A DNA stretch of 32,058 nucleotides from contig NZ_DDHJ01000018.1 in assembly GCF_002338065.1 (NCBI RefSeq), positions 161,771-193,828 on the forward strand, read 5' to 3'. The translations under genes were made by a program, and so were the position numbers. Under the pieces are notes generated by a model. That model was not told where the DNA came from and did no database searches. It was given only the letters and a program-made list of their open reading frames with translations. The stretch comes from Pseudomonas sp. UBA1879 (GTDB lineage: Bacteria > Pseudomonadota > Gammaproteobacteria > Pseudomonadales > Pseudomonadaceae). Every line of letters starts with the position of its first letter. Position 1 is the first letter of the stretch. Below are positions 7,919 through 15,758 of this stretch, piece by piece.

Positions 7919-8827
7919 TCAGGGGCAAATCGAAGGGGCCTTTATAAAATCCAAAAACGCCCGCAACGGCGACGGCACATACCGTCGGCCAGGGTAATAA
8001 AGGAAGGGGCCGCTGAACGTCTGCCACCAAGGTTCGAGAATGGGCACCAACGCGCCGCTGTAGAGGTGCGGGCGGAGCCAGTCTTCGAACAGGTAGACCA
8101 CGCCTAAGCCGTCGACAGCCGCCTGAATGCCAAGGTCGACGGCGCCGGCAATGCGGACGATGAGGGGGCCGGTGGGGTCGATGTTGACGCTTTCGCCGTC
8201 CTTTTCGTATTCCCACACTGGCATCGAGCCGCTGGGAAATTTGCCGCGCAGGCAGGCGTGGTCGAGAAGGTCACGAGGGTGTTGCGGGATGCCGTGGGCG
8301 GCCAGGTAGGCTGGGGACGCGGCCGTGGCGAAGCGCTGCGAGCGCGGGCCGATGGGCACGGCGATCATGTCCTGTTCAAGGCGATCGTCGTAGCGGATGC
8401 CGGCGTCGCAGCCGGCAGCGAGCATGTCAACAAAGCTTTCTTCGACGATGACTTCCAATTGGATGTCGGGATGGGCCTTTAGAAATGGCGCGATGATCGC
8501 AGGCAACACCAGGCGCGCGGCGCTGGCGGGCACGTTGAGTTTCAGGGTGCCGGAGGGGCGGTCCCGGAAATCGTTGACCACGTCCAGCGCCGATTCCACC
8601 TCACCCAACGCGGGTACGATGCGTTCCATCAATCGCGCACCGGCTTCAGTCGGCATTACGCTGCGCGTGGTCCGGTTCAGCAGGCGCACGCCCAGGGCGG
8701 CTTCGATGCGGCGGACGGCATCGCTCAGGCTTGACGCCGATTTGCCGCTGATCCTTGCGCCCTCACGAAAGCCCCCGGCCTTGACCACGGCCACGTAGGC
8801 CATCAAATCTTGTAGATCCGCTGCCAT
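7919..8827 (-). CDS. LysR-family transcriptional regulator
   Basis: A 302-residue LysR protein. The winged helix-turn-helix covers residues 1-60 (LMAYVAVVKAGGFREGARIS, then AVRRIEAALGVRLLNRT), and the effector domain begins about residue 90 (GTLKLNVPASAARLVLPAII). The ATG at 8827 is preceded by a G-rich stretch (GGGCGGGGAT). The open frame extends 50 codons further upstream into the divergent promoter, and that extension is unlike a LysR protein. It faces the aldo/keto reductase gene across 124 bp, and regulators of this subgroup commonly control a divergent oxidoreductase. Confidence 0.92.
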   Translation of the reverse strand: MAADLQDLMAYVAVVKAGGFREGARISGKSASSLSDAVRRIEAALGVRLLNRTTRSVMPTEAGARLMERIVPALGEVESALDVVNDFRDRPSGTLKLNVPASAARLVLPAIIAPFLKAHPDIQLEVIVEESFVDMLAAGCDAGIRYDDRLEQDMIAVPIGPRSQRFATAASPAYLAAHGIPQHPRDLLDHACLRGKFPSGSMPVWEYEKDGESVNIDPTGPLIVRIAGAVDLGIQAAVDGLGVVYLFEDWLRPHLYSGALVPILEPWWQTFSGPFLYYPGRRYVPSPLRAFLDFIKAPSICP

Positions 8828-8891
8828 ATCCCCGCCCGATGTGGACACCCATTGTTCGATTAACCGTACACGCTGTGCCGATTGCACCTGA

Positions 8892-8920
8892 TTATCGAGC
8901 GACGGGTCAACGCCTATAGT
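8892..8920 (+). promoter_or_regulatory. Possible sigma-70 promoter for the aldo/keto reductase gene
   Basis: TATAGT (8915-8920) is a good -10 match and TTATCG (8892-8897) a weak -35, separated by exactly 17 bp. The reductase start codon is 31 bp downstream of the -10. A weak -35 fits a promoter that needs an activator such as the divergent LysR protein. Confidence 0.35.
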
Positions 8921-8951
8921 GGCCGCACTCACTTTGATAAAGGCAGATGAC

Positions 8952-9815
8952 ATGAGCGACGCAAGCAAAGCAGGCACTTTTCAACTCGGCGACCGGAACG
9001 TGCAGCGCATGGGCTACGGGGCGATGCAACTGGCAGGCCCTGGCGTGTTCGGTCCACCCAAAGATCCGAAAGCCGCCGTGGCGGTGCTGCGCGAGGCCGT
9101 GGCCTTGGGCGTGAATCACATCGACACATCGGACTTCTACGGCCCCCACGTCACTAATCAATTGATCCGCGAGGCGCTGCATCCTTACGCCGATGACTTG
9201 ACCCTGGTCACCAAAGTCGGCGCGGTGCGCGGTGACGATGCGTCGTGGAACCCGGCGCAAAGCCCCGCCGAACTGGTGAGCGCTGCGCATGACAACTTGC
9301 GCAACCTCGGGTTGGACGTATTGGACGTGGTGAATTTTCGGGTATGGGGCAACCTGCACTCGCCGGGCGATGCGTCCATCGCCGAGGGTTTCACTGCGCT
9401 GGCTGAGATGCAACAGCAGGGCCTGATCCGCCACTTGGGCCTGAGCAACGTTTCTTCGGCCCAGGTGAAAGAGGCGCAGACCATCGCCAAGGTGGTCTGC
9501 GTGCAGAACCACTACAACCTGTCCCACCGCGCCGATGAACAACTGATCGCGGAACTCGGGCAATACGGCATTGCCTACGTGCCGTTCTTCCCACTGGGCG
9601 GTTTTTCGCCGTTGCAGTCGGACGTACTGGCCAGCGTGGCCCAGCGCATGGGCGCTTCGCACCTGAATGTGGCGCTCGCCTGGCTGTTGCAGCGCGCGCC
9701 GAACATTCTGCTGATTCCCGGCACCTCATCTGTGGCGCACCTGCGTGAGAACCTGGGGGCGGCAGGGCTGAAGATTCCGGGCGAGTTGCTGGCGGAGCTG
9801 GATGCCGTGGCCTGA
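8952..9815 (+). CDS. Aldo/keto reductase (YdbC-like) with Arg in place of the catalytic His
   Basis: The 287-residue protein has AKR length and motif order: GYGAMQLAG, GVNHIDTSDFYG, LTLVTKVG, GLIRHLGLSN, and IPGTSSVAHLRENLGAAGL for NADPH phosphate binding. Of the AKR tetrad, Asp58, Tyr63 and Lys88 are visible. The usual His (IHW segment) is replaced in DVVNFRVWG by Arg130, as I recall for E. coli YdbC-type reductases. The ATG at 8952 has AAGG 8 nt upstream; the 11-codon upstream extension overlaps the -10 region. It probably reduces small aldehydes or ketones with NADPH under control of the divergent LysR gene. Confidence 0.9.
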   Translation: MSDASKAGTFQLGDRNVQRMGYGAMQLAGPGVFGPPKDPKAAVAVLREAVALGVNHIDTSDFYGPHVTNQLIREALHPYADDLTLVTKVGAVRGDDASWNPAQSPAELVSAAHDNLRNLGLDVLDVVNFRVWGNLHSPGDASIAEGFTALAEMQQQGLIRHLGLSNVSSAQVKEAQTIAKVVCVQNHYNLSHRADEQLIAELGQYGIAYVPFFPLGGFSPLQSDVLASVAQRMGASHLNVALAWLLQRAPNILLIPGTSSVAHLRENLGAAGLKIPGELLAELDAVA

Positions 9816-9826
9816 GGCACCGCTAC

Positions 9827-9852
9827 TCAGCCGGGCAACGATTCCCGGCTGA
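9827..9852. terminator. 9-bp perfect hairpin between convergent genes, overlapping the creatininase-family stop
   Basis: TCAGCCGGG (9827-9835) and CCCGGCTGA (9844-9852) pair perfectly around an 8-nt loop. The hairpin begins 12 bp after the aldo/keto reductase stop codon and includes the stop codon and last codons of the convergent gene. It may serve as a 3'-end hairpin for the reductase mRNA. Neither strand has a following T-tract, so intrinsic termination is uncertain. Confidence 0.4.
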
Positions 9853-10576
9853 ACGCATCGACTTCCTTCACCAGGCCTTTGGCCGCCAGCCTCACCAGTT
9901 CCCCGCCTTTTTCCGGGGTCGCCAGCGCAGGGTCCGAGCCCATCCGGCCATCGGGGAAACGTGCCCGGAAGTCGCCGGCTTCACGGATCGGCCCGGTTGG
10001 GGCGATTTGCGGGGAGTAGTCGGCCGACTTGATCGCGTCAGGGTAGGCCCATTGCGTCACGGCGATTTCCGAGGGCGTGGCGTGAGAGCCGTGGCCGACG
10101 GGAAATTGCTCGTGGGCGAGCTTGCCGACGCCGTCCAGATCCCACCAGTTGCACAGCTTCAGCGCAAAACCTGCGGGGCGGCGGGCAAAGCTCGCTTCGG
10201 CGTACAGCTCCGAGAACGCGGCTTCGATCGACGCGATGTTGCCGCCGTGGCCATTGAGGAAGAGGATTTTTTCAAACCCGTGACCCGCCAGCGAACGCGC
10301 CCAGTCGCCGATAGCGGCGATAAAGGTCGAGGGGCGCAGGGAAATGGTGCCGGGAAAGCCCAGGTGATGCTGGGCCATGCCGATGTTGAAAGTCGGCGCG
10401 ATCAGGATGTCGGCGTCTTTTTGAGCTTCTTCGGCGATGATCTGCGGGCACATCCAGTCAGTGCCGAGCAGGCCGGTGGGGCCGTGTTGTTCGTTGGAGC
10501 CAATGGGAACGACGATGGTGCGGCTGCGCGTCAGAAAGTGCTCGATCTCGCGCCACGTCGACAGATGGAGAAGCAT
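9827..10576 (-). CDS. Creatininase-family amidohydrolase
   Basis: A 249-residue cytosolic metalloenzyme of the creatinine amidohydrolase family. Metal-ligand motifs are PIGSNEQHGPTGLLGTD (Glu29, His31, Asp40) and LNGHGGN (His110), with PTFNIGMAQHHLGFPGTIS between them. The GHGGN form is shared by creatininase relatives such as MftE and formamidopyrimidine hydrolases, so the substrate need not be creatinine. The ATG at 10576 has GAGG 8 nt upstream; the longer frame adds 21 codons without support. It lies 132 bp downstream of an amidase on the same strand, suggesting joint breakdown of a cyclic or linear amide. Confidence 0.88.
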   Translation of the reverse strand: MLLHLSTWREIEHFLTRSRTIVVPIGSNEQHGPTGLLGTDWMCPQIIAEEAQKDADILIAPTFNIGMAQHHLGFPGTISLRPSTFIAAIGDWARSLAGHGFEKILFLNGHGGNIASIEAAFSELYAEASFARRPAGFALKLCNWWDLDGVGKLAHEQFPVGHGSHATPSEIAVTQWAYPDAIKSADYSPQIAPTGPIREAGDFRARFPDGRMGSDPALATPEKGGELVRLAAKGLVKEVDAFSRESLPG

Positions 10577-10673
10577 ATTCAGGTCCTCGTTCAGTTGAAA
10601 AGCGATGGCAGAAGCTGTGGAGCGCCGGCATAGCAGCACCGCTCGCCGGCGGTCGCGGCTTTGGAATCGTCAC

Positions 10674-10687
10674 CGCCAGCAAGCCGG
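10674..10687. repeat. Solitary REP half-site remnant
   Basis: CGCCAGCAAGCCGG is identical to the core of the repeats flanking the RAYT gene about 8 kb away. It is followed by a degraded copy of the GGCTCCCAC part (actgctacag). It lies in the gap between the amidase and creatininase-family genes. No partner in inverted orientation is seen nearby, so this is a single, decayed REP. Confidence 0.45.
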
Positions 10688-10708
10688 ACTGCTACAGGGG
10701 GAGCGGCA

Positions 10709-12424
10709 TCAACCTGCGTTTCGTTCCAGCGGCGGCGTGCGGGGTGGCACTTGGCGTCTGCTGCCGGTCGCCTCGAACGCTGACGCCAGGCGCAGCAATG
10801 CCGAGTCATCGTAGGCGCGGCCCGCAAAGGTGAGGCCCACCGGCATACCGATGTCAGGCATGACACCCATGGGCACCGTGACGGTCGGCACCCCCAGGTG
10901 ACGGATCGCGAGGTTGCCGTTGGCAACCCACACGCCGTTGCTCCACGCGATATCTGCAGACGCCGGATCGACGTCCGCGTTGGCTGGCGCCACATCGGCA
11001 ACGGTGGGGAACAGCACGGCGTCCAGGCCCAGCGTGTCCATCCAGTCTTCCAGGTCCAGCTTGCGGGTTTTTTCCAGACCCCGCAGACCCTCCGGCAAGG
11101 TCTCGATTTCATTCCATGGGGTGATGCCACGCTCGGCCATGCGCACATATTCATCCATGCCTGCCGCCAGATCGCCCTCGCGGTTCGGCAGGGTGCCGGG
11201 GTCGTGGGGGAAAATTCTGGGGCCGTCGACGTCGACCAATCGGTTCAGCTTCGGATCGCCGTTGGCGCGCAGGAAATCGTCGAAAGCCCATGCGGTCAGG
11301 TCCCACAATTCGTGGTGCAGGAACTCCTTGGACACGATGCCGCGATTGAACACCGTTGGCGCGCCGGGGCGGTCGCCTTCGCAGTTCGACACCAGTGGGA
11401 AATCGACCTCGATCACTTCGGCCCCGGCCGCTTCCAGGGCAGCGCGCGCTGCTTGCCACAGACCGATCACCGAAGGACGGGTGTGGATGCGCTGCCCCGT
11501 AGGGCCGCCAATGCCCGGTGCCGCGCTGGTGCCCGCGTCGGGGTCGGCATTGATGTACATGCGCGGAATGCCCAAGCGTTTGCCTGCCAATGCATCGGCC
11601 GTCACCGCCAGTTCGGCGTACGAGGGCGGACGTACCGACGCAACCGGAGGAATGGGCACCCACGGCTGCAACCGCCACAAGTCGCCACGGGTGTCCGGGT
11701 CTTCGGCGACCACCACGTCCAGCACTTCCAGCAGGTCGGCCATGGTGCGGGCGAAGGGCACGACCACGTCCATAGTCGGTGTCAGCGGCCAGTTGCCGCG
11801 CACGGAAATCACACCCCGCGACGGTGTGTAGGCGCACAGCCCGTTGTTCGATGCCGGGCCACGGCCGCTTGACCACGTTTCCTCGGCCAGGCCGAACGCT
11901 GCGAAGCTGGCTGCTGTCGCCGTACCCGCGCCGTTGGAAGACCCGGACGCGAAGGGTGCAGTGAGAAAGTCAGCGTTGTACGGGCTTTCCGCGCGGCCAT
12001 ACACACCGCGCTGCATCCCGCCGTTGGCCATTGGCGGCATGTTGGTCTTGCCCAGGCAGATCGCCCCCGCCGCGCGCAGGCGTTCGATGGTGAATGCATC
12101 ACGATAGGCGAGCAGATCGACGAACGCCGGGCTGCCCGACGCAGCGGTCAGGCCTTTGACCAGATAACTGTCTTTGGCGGTGTAGGGGATGCCGTCCAGC
12201 GGGCCGAGGGACTGACCGTTGGCGCGGCGGGCGTCGGCGGCTTCGGCTTCTTTGAGCGCATCGGGATTGCGCACGACCACCGCATTCAAGGCGGTCGCGG
12301 TCTGCGGGCCGTCGTAGGCGTCGATCCGTGCCAGATACGCCTTGACCAAGTCCACTGAGGTGGTCTCGCCAGACGTCAGGGCGGCCCGCAGTTGCGCGAT
12401 CGAGACTTCGGTGACGTCGATCAT
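10709..12424 (-). CDS. Amidase-signature family hydrolase
   Basis: A 571-residue enzyme of the amidase signature family, which uses a Ser-cisSer-Lys triad. Lys84 is in GIPYTAKDSYLVKGL, the cis-Ser is Ser162 in FASGSSNGAGT, and the nucleophile is Ser186 in EETWSSGRGPAS; the 24-residue Ser spacing matches the family. The sequence around the nucleophile differs from the usual DTGGSIRxPA, so the substrate is unclear. The C-terminal part (PTVTVPMGVMPDIGMPVGLTFAGRAYDD) is typical. It starts at ATG 12424 and is probably the first gene of a two-gene unit with the creatininase-family enzyme. Confidence 0.9.
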   Translation of the reverse strand: MIDVTEVSIAQLRAALTSGETTSVDLVKAYLARIDAYDGPQTATALNAVVVRNPDALKEAEAADARRANGQSLGPLDGIPYTAKDSYLVKGLTAASGSPAFVDLLAYRDAFTIERLRAAGAICLGKTNMPPMANGGMQRGVYGRAESPYNADFLTAPFASGSSNGAGTATAASFAAFGLAEETWSSGRGPASNNGLCAYTPSRGVISVRGNWPLTPTMDVVVPFARTMADLLEVLDVVVAEDPDTRGDLWRLQPWVPIPPVASVRPPSYAELAVTADALAGKRLGIPRMYINADPDAGTSAAPGIGGPTGQRIHTRPSVIGLWQAARAALEAAGAEVIEVDFPLVSNCEGDRPGAPTVFNRGIVSKEFLHHELWDLTAWAFDDFLRANGDPKLNRLVDVDGPRIFPHDPGTLPNREGDLAAGMDEYVRMAERGITPWNEIETLPEGLRGLEKTRKLDLEDWMDTLGLDAVLFPTVADVAPANADVDPASADIAWSNGVWVANGNLAIRHLGVPTVTVPMGVMPDIGMPVGLTFAGRAYDDSALLRLASAFEATGSRRQVPPRTPPLERNAG

Positions 12425-12587
12425 GCGGCCACCGCCGAATGCGGAATAGAGCAGGTGTTGAATAGGCTGGTCATCATGCTTTCCGTTTCATGGCGCGCCT
12501 CCAGGCAGGGGCCGACGCGCGCTGTACTGGTAATCCGGTGCCATATTTAACACCAAGTGAGGAAGCGGCGGCAGAGGGAACGTTCTG

Positions 12588-12606
12588 TAATATCATCTTA
12601 ATATCA
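12588..12606. promoter_or_regulatory. Two direct TAATATCA repeats upstream of the sia-like operon
   Basis: TAATATCA occurs at 12588-12595 and 12599-12606, an 11-bp period equal to about one helical turn. They lie in the AT-rich part of the 226-bp gap, 45 bp before the first start codon of the operon. They could be a regulator site, and TAATAT also resembles a -10 box. No convincing -35 was found. Confidence 0.35.
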
Positions 12607-12650
12607 CGCTGCTAAGGTGCCCGCTTCAGTCCCGCGCAGTGGCCACGAGC

Positions 12651-13889
12651 ATGCAGGCAGAACACTTCACTTTCACTCGGCCGAAGTTGCCCAGAGACCA
12701 TCGCTGCGCCGGTGATCTGTGCAATGAAGTGCCGGGTATCGGGTCCGACAGCACCAATAACCGGGTCATGGAAATCTTCAGTGCCCATCGTGAGCGTGCC
12801 TGTCTGGCGGTGCTGGAAGGCGAGCGGCCGATCGGCCTGATCAACCGCAACATTTTCCTGTCGCAGATGAGCAAGCCCTTTCATCGCGAGCTTTACGACA
12901 AGAAAAGTTGCATCGCCTTCATGGACAAGGAGCCGCTGATCGTCGATGCGCAGATGAGCATCGAAGACTTGACCTTCAAGACCGTGGAGTTCGGTGAAAA
13001 AGCGCTCGCGGATGGCTTCATCGTCACCCGCAACGGGCGTTTCGCCGGGCTTGGTAACGGCCTCGAACTGATGGCCGTGGTGGCCGCCATGCAAGCCGAA
13101 AAAAATCGCCAGATGATGCAAAGCATCGAATACGCCAGCGTGATTCAGCGGGCCATGCTGCGCGCTTCGCGTGACACGTTGGCCGCCACGCTGGGCGATG
13201 CGGCGCTGTTATGGGAGCCGCGAGATGTGGTGGGCGGCGATTTCTATCATTTCTGCGCGTACCCGGACGGCTGGTTCGGCGCGATTGCTGACTGCACGGG
13301 CCATGGCGTGCCTGGTGCATTCATGACCCTCATCGCTTCGTCGGCCCTGACGCAAGCGTTGGCGCGTCTTGGGCCGCGCAACCCCGCGCAACTGTTGGCG
13401 GCCGTCAACCGCAGCGTCAAGGAACTGCTGGGCCAAGTCGATGGCCAGGACGACACCCCGGAATCCAATGACGGTCTCGATGCCGCTTTTTTCTGGTTCG
13501 ACAACGCCAGTCGCGTGCTGAATTTCGCCGGCGCCCACATGGCGCTGCACGTGCTGCACCCCGACGCCGGGCAGGTGGAGACGCTCGCCGGGCAACGCAT
13601 GGGCGTCGGCTATGTGGGCAGCGATTTCGATTATCAATGGTCGGTGAGTGCCGTGCCGATGCAGCCCGGTAGCCTGATGTTCATTGCCACCGATGGTCTG
13701 GTCGATCAGATCGGCGGCCCGAAACACATCGCGTTCGGCAAGCGCAAGGCCTTCGACACCCTCCTGCAACACCGCCGTGAATCGTCGGCAGCCATCTGTG
13801 AAGCGTTGCAACAGGCGCTGGCGCTGTGGCAGGCGGATCAGACACGCCGCGATGACCTGACCCTCTTCTGTGCCCGCCTTCAGGAATGA
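12651..13889 (+). CDS. siaA: CBS-like sensor plus PP2C/SpoIIE phosphatase, SiaA-type
   Basis: From ATG 12651 the protein has 412 residues; a GTG 12 nt upstream is possible and neither start has a clear ribosome site. Residues about 35-145 resemble a CBS-type module (LEGERPIGLINRNIFLSQ, then DGFIVTRNGRFAGLGNGLEL). A helical linker follows (AAMQAEKNRQMMQSIEYASV), then a SpoIIE/PP2C phosphatase with its metal aspartates: VVGGDFYH (Asp197), ADCTGHG (Asp214), IATDGLVD and RRDDLTLFC. P. aeruginosa SiaA, which dephosphorylates SiaC, has transmembrane segments and HAMP instead; none is seen here. Its stop overlaps the SiaB-like start by 4 bp. The symbol is by operon analogy. Confidence 0.85.
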   Translation: MQAEHFTFTRPKLPRDHRCAGDLCNEVPGIGSDSTNNRVMEIFSAHRERACLAVLEGERPIGLINRNIFLSQMSKPFHRELYDKKSCIAFMDKEPLIVDAQMSIEDLTFKTVEFGEKALADGFIVTRNGRFAGLGNGLELMAVVAAMQAEKNRQMMQSIEYASVIQRAMLRASRDTLAATLGDAALLWEPRDVVGGDFYHFCAYPDGWFGAIADCTGHGVPGAFMTLIASSALTQALARLGPRNPAQLLAAVNRSVKELLGQVDGQDDTPESNDGLDAAFFWFDNASRVLNFAGAHMALHVLHPDAGQVETLAGQRMGVGYVGSDFDYQWSVSAVPMQPGSLMFIATDGLVDQIGGPKHIAFGKRKAFDTLLQHRRESSAAICEALQQALALWQADQTRRDDLTLFCARLQE

Positions 13890-14461
13890 TGATGTTCAAC
13901 TCAGAGACCGCCCAGCAGGACTGCACGTTTTTCGACCTGGCCCAGCAGCGCAACGTGATTTTCTATCACATGGGCTATTTCTCCCATCACATCATCTCGG
14001 CGATGGCCGAAGTGGTGAAGCTGCAACTGGAGATATCCGGGGTCAGCGGGCCGACGCGGCGCAAGCTGTTTTCATCGTTCGTCGAGCTGTCGCAGAACAT
14101 CATCCATTATTCGTCCGATGCCTTGAGCGGATCGGCCCCAGACGAGTCCGGCCTGCGTCAGGGCGCGGTGTGCATCAGCACCGACGGCGAGCGCCACCAG
14201 ATGCTGTGCGCCAACCCCATTGCCACCGCCGACACCGAGCGCCTGCGCGAGAAACTGGAGCCGCTGCGCAGCATGTCGATCGAGGAAATCAAGCAGGCCT
14301 ACAAAGTCACTTTGCGCGCCGAGACGCCGGAAGACAGCAAGGGCGCCGGATTGGGTTTTCTGACCATGGCCCGGGACGCCAGCGCGCCACTGGAATTCGA
14401 TTTTCATCCCCGCGCCGACGACCCGGACACGACGCTGTTTTGCCTTAAAGCCACTATCTGA
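13886..14461 (+). CDS. siaB: SiaB-like protein kinase (HATPase fold)
   Basis: This 191-residue protein matches SiaB, the P. aeruginosa kinase that phosphorylates SiaC. It has a histidine-kinase-like ATP-binding fold with an N-box (FVELSQNIIHYS, Glu67 and Asn71) and a G-box (KGAGLGFLTMARD, about 152-164). There is no membrane segment. The start overlaps the upstream TGA (ATGA). Three ATGs stand in a row (13886, 13889, 13892), and AGGA is best spaced for the last, so the true protein may be two residues shorter. It is expected to oppose the phosphatase encoded just upstream. Function is inferred from family and operon order. Confidence 0.85.
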   Translation: MMMFNSETAQQDCTFFDLAQQRNVIFYHMGYFSHHIISAMAEVVKLQLEISGVSGPTRRKLFSSFVELSQNIIHYSSDALSGSAPDESGLRQGAVCISTDGERHQMLCANPIATADTERLREKLEPLRSMSIEEIKQAYKVTLRAETPEDSKGAGLGFLTMARDASAPLEFDFHPRADDPDTTLFCLKATI

Positions 14462-14479
14462 ATTGAGCGACGCCTAGCC

Positions 14480-14866
14480 ATGGATAACGTCTACATCGCA
14501 GCAACGGCCACCTCGCCGGAGATCGACTTTCGTTTCGACCAGAATCTTCTGTCGATGAAAGGCGAGTCATACCCGGAAAACGCAGCGGCCTTTTATGCCC
14601 CCATCGTGGAGCAACTGCGCGCCTATCTTGCAACCAGGCAGGGGGCGGCGGTTACCGCCAACATCGCGCTGGCGTACTTCAACAGTTCCAGTACCAAGAT
14701 GCTGTTCAGCATTTTCGATGCCCTGGACCAATCCGCCGAAGACGGCAACGGTATCGAAGTGAACTGGTATTACGATGAAGAGGACGAGACCATTTTCGAA
14801 TTTGGTGAGGAACTGAAAGCCGACTTCACCTCGATCGTTTTCAACGACCGTCCGATCACGACGTGA
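14480..14866 (+). CDS. siaC: SiaC-like DUF1987 protein, phospho-regulated activator
   Basis: A 128-residue acidic protein of the DUF1987/SiaC family. The family core is ALAYFNSSSTKMLFSIFDAL (about 64-83), followed by VNWYYDEEDETIFEFGEEL. In P. aeruginosa, SiaC is phosphorylated at Thr68 by SiaB and dephosphorylated by SiaA; the free form activates the cyclase SiaD. The aligned residue here appears to be Ser69, with Thr72 close by, so the acceptor may be serine. It starts 18 bp after the SiaB-like gene, and its stop overlaps a possible GTG start of the cyclase gene. Confidence 0.87.
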   Translation: MDNVYIAATATSPEIDFRFDQNLLSMKGESYPENAAAFYAPIVEQLRAYLATRQGAAVTANIALAYFNSSSTKMLFSIFDALDQSAEDGNGIEVNWYYDEEDETIFEFGEELKADFTSIVFNDRPITT

Positions 14867-14880
14867 AGAGGTTCGTGGAC

Positions 14881-15633
14881 ATGGCAGCCTCTATCGCGTC
14901 GCGTGACCCCTCCAGTCCAGTGGCTCCGGACCTGTTCAAAAGCGAGGCCGAGGCGCTTGAACAGGTCCGCGCGATCCTGGCGCTGTCCCATGCCGACGCC
15001 GACGTCTATCGCCGGTCCTTGTCGGGGCTGGCCTCCCACTACGAGCGCCTGATGCGCGAGACCCGTCGTCTGATCGGCCGCAGCGATCGGGCGGAACGCG
15101 AGATGAATGCGCTCAACGCGCAGTTGCAGACCCTGGCCCGTCAGCTCGAATACCGTGCGACCCACGATGCGCTCACGGGGGTGCTGAACCGCGGCGCCAT
15201 CATCGACATGGCCGCACAGACGCTGTTGGGCACCGGAGCGGTGATGATCGTGCTCGACATCGATCACTTCAAGCAGGTCAATGACGCGTTCGGTCACCCG
15301 GCAGGCGATGCTGTCATTCAGGGCATCGTCGAGTGCCTGCGGCGGATCGTAGGCGATAAAGGCGCCATTGGCCGGGTCGGTGGGGAAGAGTTCACCGTGC
15401 TGATTCCCGGCGGCCATCTGGCGGAGGGCGTCGAACTGGCAGAAGCCATGCGCCAGGCCGTGGCGGAACACGTCTTCGGCCCCCCGGTCAGTCGCGTCAT
15501 CACGGCCAGTTTTGGCGTCAGCGCCAATCCGGTAGGCACCTGCTTCGACACCGCCTACGGGCTGGCGGACACCGCGCTGTATCACGCCAAGCGCCAAGGC
15601 CGAAACCGTGTGGAAGTGGCGGGCGAGGCGTAG
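14881..15633 (+). CDS. siaD: SiaD-like GGDEF diguanylate cyclase
   Basis: From ATG 14881 (AAGAGG 9 nt upstream) the protein has 250 residues; a GTG at 14863 overlapping the SiaC-like stop is possible but less well placed. Residues 25-95 are helical and end in a coiled coil (REMNALNAQLQTLARQLEY), the type of region through which SiaC activates SiaD. The GGDEF domain follows, with DHFKQVNDAFGH, an intact GGEEF at 167-171 and YHAKRQGRNRV. No RxxD inhibitory site stands at the expected place before GGEEF. The enzyme should make c-di-GMP from two GTP in the cytosol, controlled by the three genes upstream. Confidence 0.9.
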   Translation: MAASIASRDPSSPVAPDLFKSEAEALEQVRAILALSHADADVYRRSLSGLASHYERLMRETRRLIGRSDRAEREMNALNAQLQTLARQLEYRATHDALTGVLNRGAIIDMAAQTLLGTGAVMIVLDIDHFKQVNDAFGHPAGDAVIQGIVECLRRIVGDKGAIGRVGGEEFTVLIPGGHLAEGVELAEAMRQAVAEHVFGPPVSRVITASFGVSANPVGTCFDTAYGLADTALYHAKRQGRNRVEVAGEA

Positions 15634-15758
15634 TCGATATTCGACGTTCAACAGGATCTGACGCAAGGCGGCCTCTACCGGCAGTCGCGTTTGATCGGTA
15701 CTCTCTACGGGTGAAGCGCCCGGGCCGTGACTAAGTTGGCGAATCCGACGGCGTGAAA

